Positions 16,808 through 24,423 of a stretch of DNA of 64,000 nucleotides are shown piece by piece. Positions within the stretch are counted from its first letter, which is position 1. Every line of letters starts with the position of its first letter. The translations under genes were made by a program, and so were the position numbers. The notes beneath the pieces were generated by a model. The model ran no database searches. It was not told where the DNA came from and saw only the letters and a program-made list of their open reading frames with translations. Source of the stretch: Oscillospiraceae bacterium (GTDB lineage Bacteria > Bacillota > Clostridia > Oscillospirales > CAG-272); the NCBI GenBank assembly GCA_015065105.1, contig SVQZ01000004.1:1-64000 (forward strand). Direction: 5' to 3'.

Positions 16808-19294
16808 ATGAAAAGAACGTTTTTAATATTAATATGCGTACTGTTTGTCCTTGCACTTTCCGGCTGTAAGGAGGAAAGGATAGGATTAGAGGACTATACA
16901 GTATATACCTCAAAGGACTGCGAGAGCTGGGAAAGCGAGGCGGCGCGCACCCTTATCGAAAAGATAAAGGAGAACCACGGTGTTGAGCTCACTCTTACCC
17001 ATACGCCCTCGGAGACCTCCATCATTATAGGAAAGACCTTCCTTTCGGAAAAGGAGCAAAAGCTCTTTGACTATGAGGAAATGGGGGATATGGGCTATTC
17101 TGTAAGAAATTCTGAGCAACAGTATATAATAACCGCCAATAACGGCTTCGCCTTAAAGGAGGCAATATCCTATTTCGTGTCGAATATCATCACCGATAAC
17201 CGCGAGATGATAAAGGAATGCTCCTATTTTATTCCCGGCAACAGCTTTGAGGCGGATGTAACAAAGCATATAAACGTCAAGACCGAAGGGGAACAGGGGT
17301 GTAATATATATACCGTTCCCGCAGGCATCGAAGCAGGTTACCGCTACGGTCCCTCCTTTATAGTAAATGACGACGGCACCATCGATGCATGGTTCGCCTC
17401 GGGAGGAAGCGGTACAGAGCAATGGGATTGGATAGTTTATAAGCACTTTGACGGCGGGGAGTGGAGTGAGGAAAAATGCGTATTACAGCCCACCCCGAAC
17501 GCACTTGACCACTATTCCTGCTGTGACCCCGGTGTGATATATATAAACGGCTACTATTATTTGGGCTACACCTCCACCCTGAACGAAAATCAGGCGGATA
17601 ACAATCTTTTCGTTGCAAGAAGCAAGGATCCGGACGGACCCTATGAAAAGTGGAACGGAAGCGGATGGGGCGGAAACGACCCTCGTCCCCTTGTATATTT
17701 CTCCGAGGACCAGTCGCTTTGGGGAATAGGTGAGGCAAGCTTCGTTGAGCTTGACGGCACCCTTTATATTTACTATACCGTTTCGGGTACCAATGGTCAT
17801 TGTACAGCCGTTGCCACCGCAGACGCAACGGATGAAAATTGGCCCCTTACCATGAAAAAACAGGGCTATGCTCTTACAAATACCACAAGTGATGCCATAG
17901 ACGTAAAATACGTTGACGAATATAAAAGATTCATCGCAGTCGCCACAGACGAAAGACTCACCAAGGACAGCTACGCGGTATTCTACGAGTCGCTTGACGG
18001 ACTCAGCTTTGAGATCACCGATATCTGTAAAAAGGACATATACGAATACTGCCACAACCCGGGTCTTTCGGGTAATGCCAACGGACATATCCTTCCCGGT
18101 ATGGAAACCTTTATAAGCTATGCATACGGTCCGAAGTGGGGCGTGTGGAATACCTATTTCCAGCCTGTGGAGATATCGCTCGGCGATAAGACCGACACAA
18201 GCGAATTAAATGAAGAAAACAGGGTATGCATTAACCTTGAAAGAGACTACAGAAGCTCCGAGTCCCTTGACTTTGTGGGTATCAGCTCCCAGACACAGTG
18301 CGTGATGCGCGTGCCGAGCGACAGAAGAACTCTCACCCTTTTCACCGTTGCCTGCAACACCTTCCATAACAGCTGGAGGAACCTCTTTATGTACAGGGAC
18401 GAGGTAAAGCTTTACGGTTATGATGAGAGCATTATCAGAAGGACGAACGATTATCTGCTTGAATTTGAGATACTCGGTGTGGGAGAAACTATGGTGACCG
18501 TGGAATTTCGGGGACATATTACCTACGTATGCATAGTGATATACGAAGCCGGGGCAGAGGGTAAGGTTACCGACCTCAAGCCTCTCGGATGTGATACCTA
18601 TAATATTTCCGCCCTTCCCGGGGAAAGATACGAGCCTCAGATAAAGAGCCTTGCCTTCTATGATAACGGAGAATGGGAAATGATCTGGTCTTGCAGCCAA
18701 AAGGAAATAGAATACGAGTATGATAAGACCAAGCTTACGATAGACGAAAACAGCCATATGATCCCCCTCGAAAACGGAAGCCATAAGGTAACGGTAAAAT
18801 ACGGAGGAAAAAGCTATGAGCTTACAGTGAACGTTGCATTGCCCGATCTTTCAAAACAGATATATACAAAGACCTCGGGCTGCAGCAACCTTGTTTGCCG
18901 TACCAACAATACCGAGCTTACGGTAACCGATAACGAAAAGCTTCTTTGTAAGGCAAGCTCATGGATAGACCCCTATATCGTTATAGATTACAAAATGGGC
19001 GCCGTGAAGACAACCGATCATTCCTCGCTGACACTAAAATACATGATACCCGAAGCAAATAAGCAGGACAGCTATGAGGCACAGATATTCTTCAAGTGCA
19101 ACGATGCGGAATTTGATGAGACGAGCAGCCAAAGGGTCAGCCTGATAAAGGACGGCAAATACCACGAGGTAACTCTCGAGCTTTCGGATAAGGACTATTG
19201 GCAGGGGTACTTAAAGGAAATACGCATAGACTATTTCGATTCCTGCAAAAAGGAAGACTCCTTTTATATAGAATCAATAACGCTCAATAAATAA
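16808..19294 (+). CDS. Secreted lipoprotein with beta-propeller glycosidase-like domain
   Basis: 828 residues. Lipoprotein signal with lipobox ALSGC (Cys 20). Residues about 30-130 resemble the small alpha/beta domain that precedes catalytic domains in GH20/GH67-type enzymes (SIIIGKT and the GFALKEAISYF ending). From about 175 to 470, repeated strands (GPSFIVNDDGTIDAWFASG, CCDPGVIYINGYYYLGYTS, GIGEASFVELDGTLYIYYTV, NPGLSGNANGHILPG) follow the five-bladed propeller plan of GH43/GH32-like families; acidic residues in DDGTID and the GIGEAS stretch are possible catalytic positions. The last 350 residues are beta-rich, with an Ig-like and a carbohydrate-binding-like part. Substrate unknown; polysaccharide degradation is inferred. 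Confidence 0.75.
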   Translation: MKRTFLILICVLFVLALSGCKEERIGLEDYTVYTSKDCESWESEAARTLIEKIKENHGVELTLTHTPSETSIIIGKTFLSEKEQKLFDYEEMGDMGYSVRNSEQQYIITANNGFALKEAISYFVSNIITDNREMIKECSYFIPGNSFEADVTKHINVKTEGEQGCNIYTVPAGIEAGYRYGPSFIVNDDGTIDAWFASGGSGTEQWDWIVYKHFDGGEWSEEKCVLQPTPNALDHYSCCDPGVIYINGYYYLGYTSTLNENQADNNLFVARSKDPDGPYEKWNGSGWGGNDPRPLVYFSEDQSLWGIGEASFVELDGTLYIYYTVSGTNGHCTAVATADATDENWPLTMKKQGYALTNTTSDAIDVKYVDEYKRFIAVATDERLTKDSYAVFYESLDGLSFEITDICKKDIYEYCHNPGLSGNANGHILPGMETFISYAYGPKWGVWNTYFQPVEISLGDKTDTSELNEENRVCINLERDYRSSESLDFVGISSQTQCVMRVPSDRRTLTLFTVACNTFHNSWRNLFMYRDEVKLYGYDESIIRRTNDYLLEFEILGVGETMVTVEFRGHITYVCIVIYEAGAEGKVTDLKPLGCDTYNISALPGERYEPQIKSLAFYDNGEWEMIWSCSQKEIEYEYDKTKLTIDENSHMIPLENGSHKVTVKYGGKSYELTVNVALPDLSKQIYTKTSGCSNLVCRTNNTELTVTDNEKLLCKASSWIDPYIVIDYKMGAVKTTDHSSLTLKYMIPEANKQDSYEAQIFFKCNDAEFDETSSQRVSLIKDGKYHEVTLELSDKDYWQGYLKEIRIDYFDSCKKEDSFYIESITLNK

Positions 19295-19299
19295 ACCTG

Positions 19300-19361
19300 C
19301 AGACAAGCTTCCGAAAACCGCCTTATTTCAATACCCGAAATAAAGCAAATTCCCATAATAA
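19300..19361 (-). repeat. R1 repeat copy (diverged)
   Basis: On the minus strand: TTATGGGAATTTGCTTTATT, then TCGGGTATTGAAATAAGG and a GGAAGCTTGTCTG end. It matches the R1 subtype with a TCGGGCACTGAAG core seen at 22006 and 52264. It lies between the propeller gene's stop and its terminator. Confidence 0.5.
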
Positions 19362-19362
19362 G

Positions 19363-19398
19363 AAAAAAGGGTTGAGCCTTAACGGTTCAATCCTTTTT
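19363..19398 (+). terminator. Terminator of the propeller lipoprotein gene
   Basis: GGGTTGAGCC (19369-19378) pairs with GGTTCAATCC (19384-19393) using two G-T pairs, with AAAAAA before and TTTTT after. An R1 copy starts 5 nt after the T-run. Confidence 0.75.
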
Positions 19399-19401
19399 GA
19401 T

Positions 19402-19485
19402 TTATAGAAAATTACTCCGCTTCGTGTGAGCTGTTTGCACCGAGGAATGAAGCGGGATCGGGCGCGGCAACTTGCCGCTTGGGTA
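19402..19485 (+). repeat. R1 repeat copy
   Basis: TATAGAAAATTACTCCGCTT, CGTGTGAGCTGTTTGCACC, GAATGAAGCGGGATCGGG and the GC hairpin GCGGCAACTTGCCGC. This is a complete R1 unit starting right behind a terminator T-run. Confidence 0.75.
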
Positions 19486-19541
19486 AGTAAAGCTCATATA
19501 ATGATTTTTGTCATAGGTCAGAGGGTCTTTTTCGGCAGCTG

Positions 19542-20522
19542 CTAAAAAATACCTGTTTGCTTTAAAATAAACGATGCGGTAAAGGTCGATAATGCGGAGA
19601 AAAGAGTAGTCCATATGACAAGCTGACCCGCCAATTCCGCATCCCCCTTCATCTCCTGCGCCATTGCAACGCTTGAAACCGCAAGAGGCGAGGCAAACAC
19701 CGCAACGAAGGCGGCAAAATGCGCTCCCGTAAAGCTCTCTCTGAAGAATAATACGGCACAGGCAATAGCGGTAAACGGAACGAAAAGATTTCGTACGAGC
19801 ACTCCCGAGATTATCTCCTTTTTCATCCTTCCCACCGTAGAAAACTCAAACCGGGCGCCCAATACCAGAAGTGCAAGGGGAGTTGCCGCATTTGAAAGAT
19901 ATGTAAGGAGCTTATAGAGTGGGGCAATATCGGTCAAACGGAATCCGATCCCGTTTTTTTGAAATACACTTCTTATAAGCAGAAAAACTCCGCCCAGAGC
20001 TATGCTTTGGATCAGGGGATTTTTGAGGATGTCAATAATGATCTTTTTGAAATTCGGCTTGCCCTCACCGTAAACGGAAAGACATATTACCGCAAGAATA
20101 TTGAACAAGGGGATAACAAGAGCGGAAAGCAGGGTCGCCACTGCCGCACCCTCCGTACCGAAGAGCGACTGCGCCAGCGGAATACCGATAAGAGCGTAAT
20201 TTGAACGGAATGCCGCCTGCATTAGTACTCCTCTTCTCTGTCTTTGACGGGTGCAGAGCGTAACCATGGGAAAGGCAAGAGCAAAGAAGATAAGCACACA
20301 TACGAAAACGTATATGATATAGGTAAGCTCTATATTTTTTGCCGCCTCTGTTTTATAAACGTTCAGAAACAGCATGGCAGGCAATAGCACCTTGAATACA
20401 AGCCTGTTTGCCGTCTTTGAAAATTCGGCGGTCATTAGACCGAGCTTTTTCAGTATATAGCCCAGAGCCACCGTTAAAACTATAGGCAGTACGGCATTTA
20501 ATGCGAAAATAAATGAATTCAT
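19542..20522 (-). CDS. AEC family transporter (auxin efflux carrier-like permease)
   Basis: 326 residues with about ten hydrophobic segments. The N-terminus (LPIVLTVALGYILKKLGLM) and the motif ANRLVFKVLLPAMLFLNVYK are typical of the AEC/MleP family of malate and small-solute permeases. Helix-breaking glycine/proline motifs recur in the C-terminal half (ASPLAVSSVAMAQEMKGD). The start overlaps the rsmA stop by 4 bp, so the two are coupled, though no functional link is evident. Substrate unknown. Confidence 0.9.
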   Translation of the reverse strand: MNSFIFALNAVLPIVLTVALGYILKKLGLMTAEFSKTANRLVFKVLLPAMLFLNVYKTEAAKNIELTYIIYVFVCVLIFFALAFPMVTLCTRQRQRRGVLMQAAFRSNYALIGIPLAQSLFGTEGAAVATLLSALVIPLFNILAVICLSVYGEGKPNFKKIIIDILKNPLIQSIALGGVFLLIRSVFQKNGIGFRLTDIAPLYKLLTYLSNAATPLALLVLGARFEFSTVGRMKKEIISGVLVRNLFVPFTAIACAVLFFRESFTGAHFAAFVAVFASPLAVSSVAMAQEMKGDAELAGQLVIWTTLFSALSTFTASFILKQTGIF

Positions 20523-21364
20523 GATCTGCTGATTATATCTGCTATTTTTGCGAAATCCTCAAGGGAAAGCTTTTCTCCCCTTATGTCGGGAGCAAAGCCC
20601 GCCTCGGTTATAATATCGGTAAGCTCCGCCTTGTTAAGATGCGAAAATTCGCTTCCCAGAGAATTAACAAGGGTCTTTCTCCTTTGGGAAAAGGCTCCGC
20701 GTATGACCTTCATGAGCATTTTTCTGTCTGTGTCAACGGGAGGCTCGCTGTAAAGCTCTATACGCATTACCGCCGAATCAACCTTGGGCTTGGGGATAAA
20801 GTTACCGGCTGATACGTCAAAAAGCTTTTCGCATTTTCCGTAATAGGAGAGGGATGCGGTGATGGCGCCGTACTCGCCGTTACCCGGTCTTGCGCAAAGA
20901 CGGGTCACTACCTCCTTTTGTATCATTACGGTAATACTCTCAAAGCCTGCTTCGCTTTCAGCCAGAGCCATGATGACGGGAGTTGTTATATAATAAGGTA
21001 GGTTGGCGCATACGCTTACACTCTCACAGCCCTCAAACTCCTCGTCTATAAGCTTTTTTATATCTAACTTCAAAACGTCGGTATTTATTATCTTAAGATT
21101 ATCAAATCCGGCTGTGTTTTCCTTGAGCAGAGGAATAATGGTCTCGTCTATCTCGACCGCAACCACCTTTTTTGCGTTTCGGCAAAGCTCCGCCGTTAAA
21201 ACGCCTAAGCCGGGACCTATTTCAAGAACGCCCTCGGCGGCATTTTCCGCGATGCGCTCCACTACGCGGGGGTTGGTCAAAAAATTCTGTCCGAACTTTT
21301 TCTTGAAATTGACTCCGTGAGCCTCCATCTGATTTTTTATGTAGGATATATCGGTAAGCTTCAT
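20519..21364 (-). CDS. rsmA: 16S rRNA dimethyladenosine transferase
   Basis: 281 residues from the ATG at 21364, which has GGGAG 8 nt upstream; an in-frame start at 21403 has no site. KKFGQNFLTNPRVVERI, the SAM motif VLEIGPGLGVLT and the catalytic ANLPYYIT (NLPY) are diagnostic of KsgA/RsmA, which dimethylates two adenines near the 3' end of 16S rRNA. Full length. Confidence 0.97.
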   Translation of the reverse strand: MKLTDISYIKNQMEAHGVNFKKKFGQNFLTNPRVVERIAENAAEGVLEIGPGLGVLTAELCRNAKKVVAVEIDETIIPLLKENTAGFDNLKIINTDVLKLDIKKLIDEEFEGCESVSVCANLPYYITTPVIMALAESEAGFESITVMIQKEVVTRLCARPGNGEYGAITASLSYYGKCEKLFDVSAGNFIPKPKVDSAVMRIELYSEPPVDTDRKMLMKVIRGAFSQRRKTLVNSLGSEFSHLNKAELTDIITEAGFAPDIRGEKLSLEDFAKIADIISRS

Positions 21365-21444
21365 TTTTTTCTCCCGTAATTCGTTATAAAAGGATTTTAT
21401 CACATTCGTTTGGCGGATTCAAGATTATTTTGTTAATTGTATGC

Positions 21445-21473
21445 TTGACAAACCTTTTTTTAAATGTTATAAT
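21445..21473 (+). promoter_or_regulatory. Consensus sigma-A promoter of tRNA-Thr
   Basis: TTGACA at 21445-21450, 17-bp spacer, TATAAT at 21468-21473, 9 nt before the tRNA. Confidence 0.88.
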
Positions 21474-21482
21474 CATCCTTGT

Positions 21483-21557
21483 GCTGGAGTGGCGCAGTGG
21501 TAGCGCAATTGATTCGTAATCAATAGGCCGTGGGTTCAAATCCCATCTCCAGCTCCA
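21483..21557 (+). tRNA. tRNA-Thr (anticodon CGT)
   Basis: Acceptor GCTGGAG pairs with CTCCAGC. The anticodon loop TTCGTAA gives CGT, and the T-arm has GGTTCAAATCC. CCA is encoded at 21555-21557. Confidence 0.95.
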
Positions 21558-21559
21558 TG

Positions 21560-21599
21560 AAAAAAGTCACTTTTGCCTACCGGCAAAGGTGACTTTTTT
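21560..21599 (+). terminator. Terminator of tRNA-Thr
   Basis: AAAAAAGTCACTTTTGCC pairs with GGCAAAGGTGACTTTTTT, an 18-bp stem with one G-T pair and a T-run. Confidence 0.85.
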
Positions 21600-21604
21600 C
21601 AATG

Positions 21605-21770
21605 ATATCCGTTCCTTTCGGAACGGGTGATATATCTTCGATATGAAATCCACCTTCAGTGGATGATATATGCCTTCGGCATATGAAGGAACGGATATTA
21701 TATCATATTTGCAATGCAAATATATCATACGGCTTTGCCGTATATCATATCGCTATAGCGATATATCATT
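21605..21770 (+). repeat. Array of short palindromes upstream of a four-helix-bundle pseudogene
   Basis: Seven hairpins in 160 bp: CCGTTCC/GGAACGG, ATATC-TTC-GATAT (21632), ATCCAC/GTGGAT (21648), ATATGCC-TTC-GGCATAT (21668), ATATTTGC/GCAAATAT (21705), ATACGGC-TTT-GCCGTAT (21727) and ATATCGCTATAGCGATAT (21747). Most are joined by ATATCAT. The first arm can instead close a larger structure, since ATATCCGTTCCTT (21605-21617) also pairs with AAGGAACGGATAT (21686-21698). From memory, arrays of this style precede four-helix-bundle genes in other Clostridia. Confidence 0.8.
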
Positions 21771-21819
21771 GAATAATGCAACAAATTACGTTATGATACT
21801 GTTGAAAGAAGGTGCTTTT

Positions 21820-22017
21820 ATGTCTGAAAACAAATTACTTGACTTATTTTTTGAATTTGCAGCCGCTATCGTTGATCTTGTTGACGGTGTAACTGCGCCG
21901 AAAAGTTCCTGTATGACCGACCGCTTGCAAGAGCCGACACATCTATTGGTGCGAACATTCACGAGGCATAATACGCACAAAGTAAAAAGGATTTTGTTGC
22001 AAAGTTAGAAATTGCTT
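21820..22017 (+). pseudogene. Broken four-helix-bundle protein gene (S23/TIGR02436-like, Avd-related fold)
   Basis: The ATG at 21820 has GAAGG upstream and opens MSENKLLDLFFEFAAAIVDL. After a one-base loss near 21922-21924 the sequence continues in another frame as LARADTSIGANIHEA, then a TAA (21969-21971) where the family has glutamine, then YAQSKKDFVAKLEIA. These are the conserved segments of the four-helix-bundle (23S rRNA intervening-sequence protein) family. The reading then stops at 22017, where an R1 repeat begins; the last helices are missing. There are thus a frameshift, a nonsense codon and a 3' truncation. No reverse transcriptase or variable repeat is nearby, so it is not part of a diversity-generating retroelement here. 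Confidence 0.8.
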
Positions 22018-22082
22018 CATTTCGGGTACTGAAGAAACAAGCTTACGCAAGGTTCAAGCCCGATCATCGGCTAAAACGGCAT
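22006..22082 (+). repeat. R1 repeat copy truncating the four-helix pseudogene
   Basis: GAAATTGCTTCATTTCGGGT, then ACTGAAGAAACAAGCTTACG and CAAGCCCGATCATCGG. It matches the copy at 52264-52352 read in reverse. Its first bases (GAAATTGCT) are shared with the pseudogene's codons for Glu-Ile-Ala. Confidence 0.7.
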
Positions 22083-22206
22083 ATGATAAATCTGCCTTCG
22101 AAACAACATTCTGCCGTTTTGAATTGCTTTTTTTGTAATGCTTTGAGTATTTGAAAGTCAAATATTTAACATTTTGTAAAAAAGCAAATTTTACCAAGAA
22201 TTTATA

Positions 22207-22235
22207 TTGCAATTTTGCAAAAAATATTATACAAT
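22207..22235 (+). promoter_or_regulatory. Probable promoter of pckG
   Basis: TTGCAA at 22207-22212, 17-bp spacer, TACAAT at 22230-22235. This leaves a leader of about 68 nt before the ATG. I see no riboswitch in it. Confidence 0.6.
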
Positions 22236-22308
22236 AAACTTGATTTTGAATTTATACAGGTGATTTAAAATCATATTAAACAGAAAATAATTCAGGAGGA
22301 AAAACCCC

Positions 22309-24066
22309 ATGACAAATAATACTTTTGTAAAGAGCTGGATCGATGAGATGGCAGCTCTCACCCAGCCCGACAACATCGTATGGATCGACGGCAGCGAAGA
22401 GCAGAGACAGGCTCTTCTTGAACAGGCATTCGCAACAGGCGAAATGATCAAGCTCAACCAGGAGCTTCTCCCCAACTGCTACCTTCACAGAACCGCAGTT
22501 AACGACGTTGCTCGTGTAGAGCACAGAACCTTCATCTGCACCTCCAAGAAGGAAGATGCCGGTAACATCAACAATTGGATGGATCCTAAGGAATGCTACG
22601 ACAAGCTCGGCAAGCTTTTCAAGGGTTCCATGAAGGGTCAGACCATGTACGTAATTCCTTACTCCATGGGTGTTGTAGGCTCAGATTTCGCAAAGATCGG
22701 TATTGAGCTTACCGACTCTATCTACGTAGTACTCAATATGCTCATTATGACAAGAGCAGGTAAAGAAGTAATCGACGCTCTCGGTGACAGCGCTGACTTT
22801 ATCAAGGGTCTCCATGCAAGAGCAGAGCTCGATGAAGAAAAGAGATATATCGTTCACTTCCCCGAAGACAACACCATCTGGTCTGTTAACTCCGGTTACG
22901 GCGGAAACGTTCTTCTCGGTAAGAAGTGCTTCGCTCTCCGTATTGCTTCCTACCTCGGTAAGAAGGAAGGCTGGATGGCAGAGCATATGCTCATCCTCGG
23001 TATCGAAGGTCCCGACGGCGACGTTAAGTACATCTCCGCGGCATTCCCCTCCGCTTGCGGTAAGACCAACCTCGCAATGCTTATTCCCCCCGAAGTTTAT
23101 GCTAAGAAGGGCTATAAGGTATGGTGCGTAGGTGACGATATCGCATGGCTCAGAGTTGGTAAGGACGGCAGACTTTGGGCAGTTAACCCCGAAAACGGCT
23201 TCTTCGGTGTTGCTCCCGGTACTAACATGAAGTCCAACCCCAACGCTCTTCTCACAACAAAGAGAGACACCATCTTCACCAACGTTGTTCACAACCTTGA
23301 AAATAACACAGTATGGTGGGAAGGTCTTGATAAGAATCCTCCCAAAAATGCTGTTAACTGGAAGGGCGAGCCCTGGGATTGTGAATCCGGTGAAAAGGGT
23401 GCTCATCCCAACTCCAGATTTACAGCTCTTGCAAAGAACTGCCCCTGCATTTCTTCCGAGTTCGATTCTACAGCAGGCGTACCGATCTCCGCTATCGTAT
23501 TCGGCGGCCGCCGTGCAAAGACTGCTCCCCTCGTATATCAGTCCACAAGCTGGCAGCACGGTACCTTCGTTGGTTCTATCATGGCTTCCGAAACTACAGC
23601 AGCAGCTTCGGGTGCAGTTGGTGTAGTTCGCCGTGACCCCATGGCTATGAGACCCTTCGTTGGTTACGATATGGGTGACTACTTCCAGCATTGGCTCGAT
23701 ATGGGCAAGAAGATCCCCAACGCTCCCAAGATATTCCACGTTAACTGGTTCCGTACCGATGACGAAGGACACTTCATTTGGCCCGGCTTCGGCGACAATA
23801 TGCGTGTTCTTATGTGGATCCTTGCAAGATGCGAAGACAAGGTAGATGCAGTAGAGACCGCTATCGGCTTCGTTCCCAAGGCTGAGGACATCAATATCGA
23901 AGGCCTTGATATCGATATCGATACTATCAAGGAGCTTCTCCGTGTTGATACTACTTCCTGGAAGGAAGATATCGAAAACATCAAGGAATTCTACGCTATG
24001 ATCGGTGAAAGAGTTCCCGCAGAGCTTCACGAAGAGCTCGCAGCTCTCGAAGCTCGTCTTGGTTGA
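22309..24066 (+). CDS. pckG: Phosphoenolpyruvate carboxykinase (GTP)
   Basis: 585 residues. The kinase P-loop FPSACGKTN with the reactive cysteine of the GTP-dependent family (about residues 246-254), IGDD-like VGDDIAWLR, NPENGFFGVAPGTN and FGGRRAKTAPLVYQS are diagnostic. It interconverts oxaloacetate and PEP with GTP/GDP, in gluconeogenesis or, in anaerobes, in CO2-fixing succinate formation. AGGAGG lies 10 nt before the ATG. Codon choice is strongly biased (CTC, GTT, AAG), unlike many neighbours, which suggests high expression. Confidence 0.97.
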   Translation: MTNNTFVKSWIDEMAALTQPDNIVWIDGSEEQRQALLEQAFATGEMIKLNQELLPNCYLHRTAVNDVARVEHRTFICTSKKEDAGNINNWMDPKECYDKLGKLFKGSMKGQTMYVIPYSMGVVGSDFAKIGIELTDSIYVVLNMLIMTRAGKEVIDALGDSADFIKGLHARAELDEEKRYIVHFPEDNTIWSVNSGYGGNVLLGKKCFALRIASYLGKKEGWMAEHMLILGIEGPDGDVKYISAAFPSACGKTNLAMLIPPEVYAKKGYKVWCVGDDIAWLRVGKDGRLWAVNPENGFFGVAPGTNMKSNPNALLTTKRDTIFTNVVHNLENNTVWWEGLDKNPPKNAVNWKGEPWDCESGEKGAHPNSRFTALAKNCPCISSEFDSTAGVPISAIVFGGRRAKTAPLVYQSTSWQHGTFVGSIMASETTAAASGAVGVVRRDPMAMRPFVGYDMGDYFQHWLDMGKKIPNAPKIFHVNWFRTDDEGHFIWPGFGDNMRVLMWILARCEDKVDAVETAIGFVPKAEDINIEGLDIDIDTIKELLRVDTTSWKEDIENIKEFYAMIGERVPAELHEELAALEARLG

Positions 24067-24090
24067 TTCTGAACTTTAGTTTAACAATGA

Positions 24091-24124
24091 GATCCATCCG
24101 TGAAAGCGGATGGATCTTTTATTT
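24091..24124 (+). terminator. Terminator of pckG
   Basis: GATCCATCCG (24091-24100) pairs with CGGATGGATC (24107-24116), followed by TTTTATTTT. Confidence 0.85.
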
Positions 24125-24257
24125 TACCACACTCAGTGTATTAAAAAGCGGTTTTCGCAAGCTTCATCCCGATCATTTCTGCGGCGCCCGCTTTTGTTTT
24201 ACGGGAGGATAAGAGCTTCATATTTGGTGGAAATGAACAAAGTTGATGAAATTATTA

Positions 24258-24286
24258 TTGACTTTTAAGTGATATTGTGATAACTT
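24258..24286 (+). promoter_or_regulatory. Promoter of surface protease 1
   Basis: TTGACT at 24258-24263, 17-bp spacer, TAACTT at 24281-24286. The paralogue at 28399 has the same arrangement with matching flanks (TTAATATAT after the -10), which supports the call. Confidence 0.65.
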
Positions 24287-24308
24287 TAATATATAGTTTG
24301 GATCATAG

Positions 24309-24401
24309 ATACAAAAAGGCGCGCATAGCGCACCGAATTCCGCTCCCTTTCCCGGTGCAAACGATTTGCACGGAATAAAGCAGATTCCTATAATACAAAA
24401 A
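24309..24401 (-). repeat. R1 repeat copy inserted in the protease 1 leader, with 9-bp flanking direct repeats
   Basis: On the minus strand the core (24392-24318) runs TATAGGAATCTGCTTTATTC, then GTTTGCACCGGGAAAGGGAG and CGGAATTCGGTGCGC. ATACAAAAA occurs at both edges (24309-24317 and 24393-24401). The paralogous leader at 28334-28398 lacks the insert. Confidence 0.8.
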
Positions 24402-24423
24402 ATACATTAAAAGGAGATTTCCC

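Noticed and set aside
21605..21770. CRISPR array or tRNA-like genes in the palindrome array
   Set aside because: Each hairpin has a different stem, so there is no constant repeat; no tRNA cloverleaf can be drawn.
21820..22017. Avd gene of a diversity-generating retroelement
   Set aside because: There is no reverse transcriptase and no template/variable repeat nearby; the gene is also broken.
22681..24030. 449-codon minus-strand frame inside pckG
   Set aside because: It is the antisense shadow of a highly conserved, strongly codon-biased gene.
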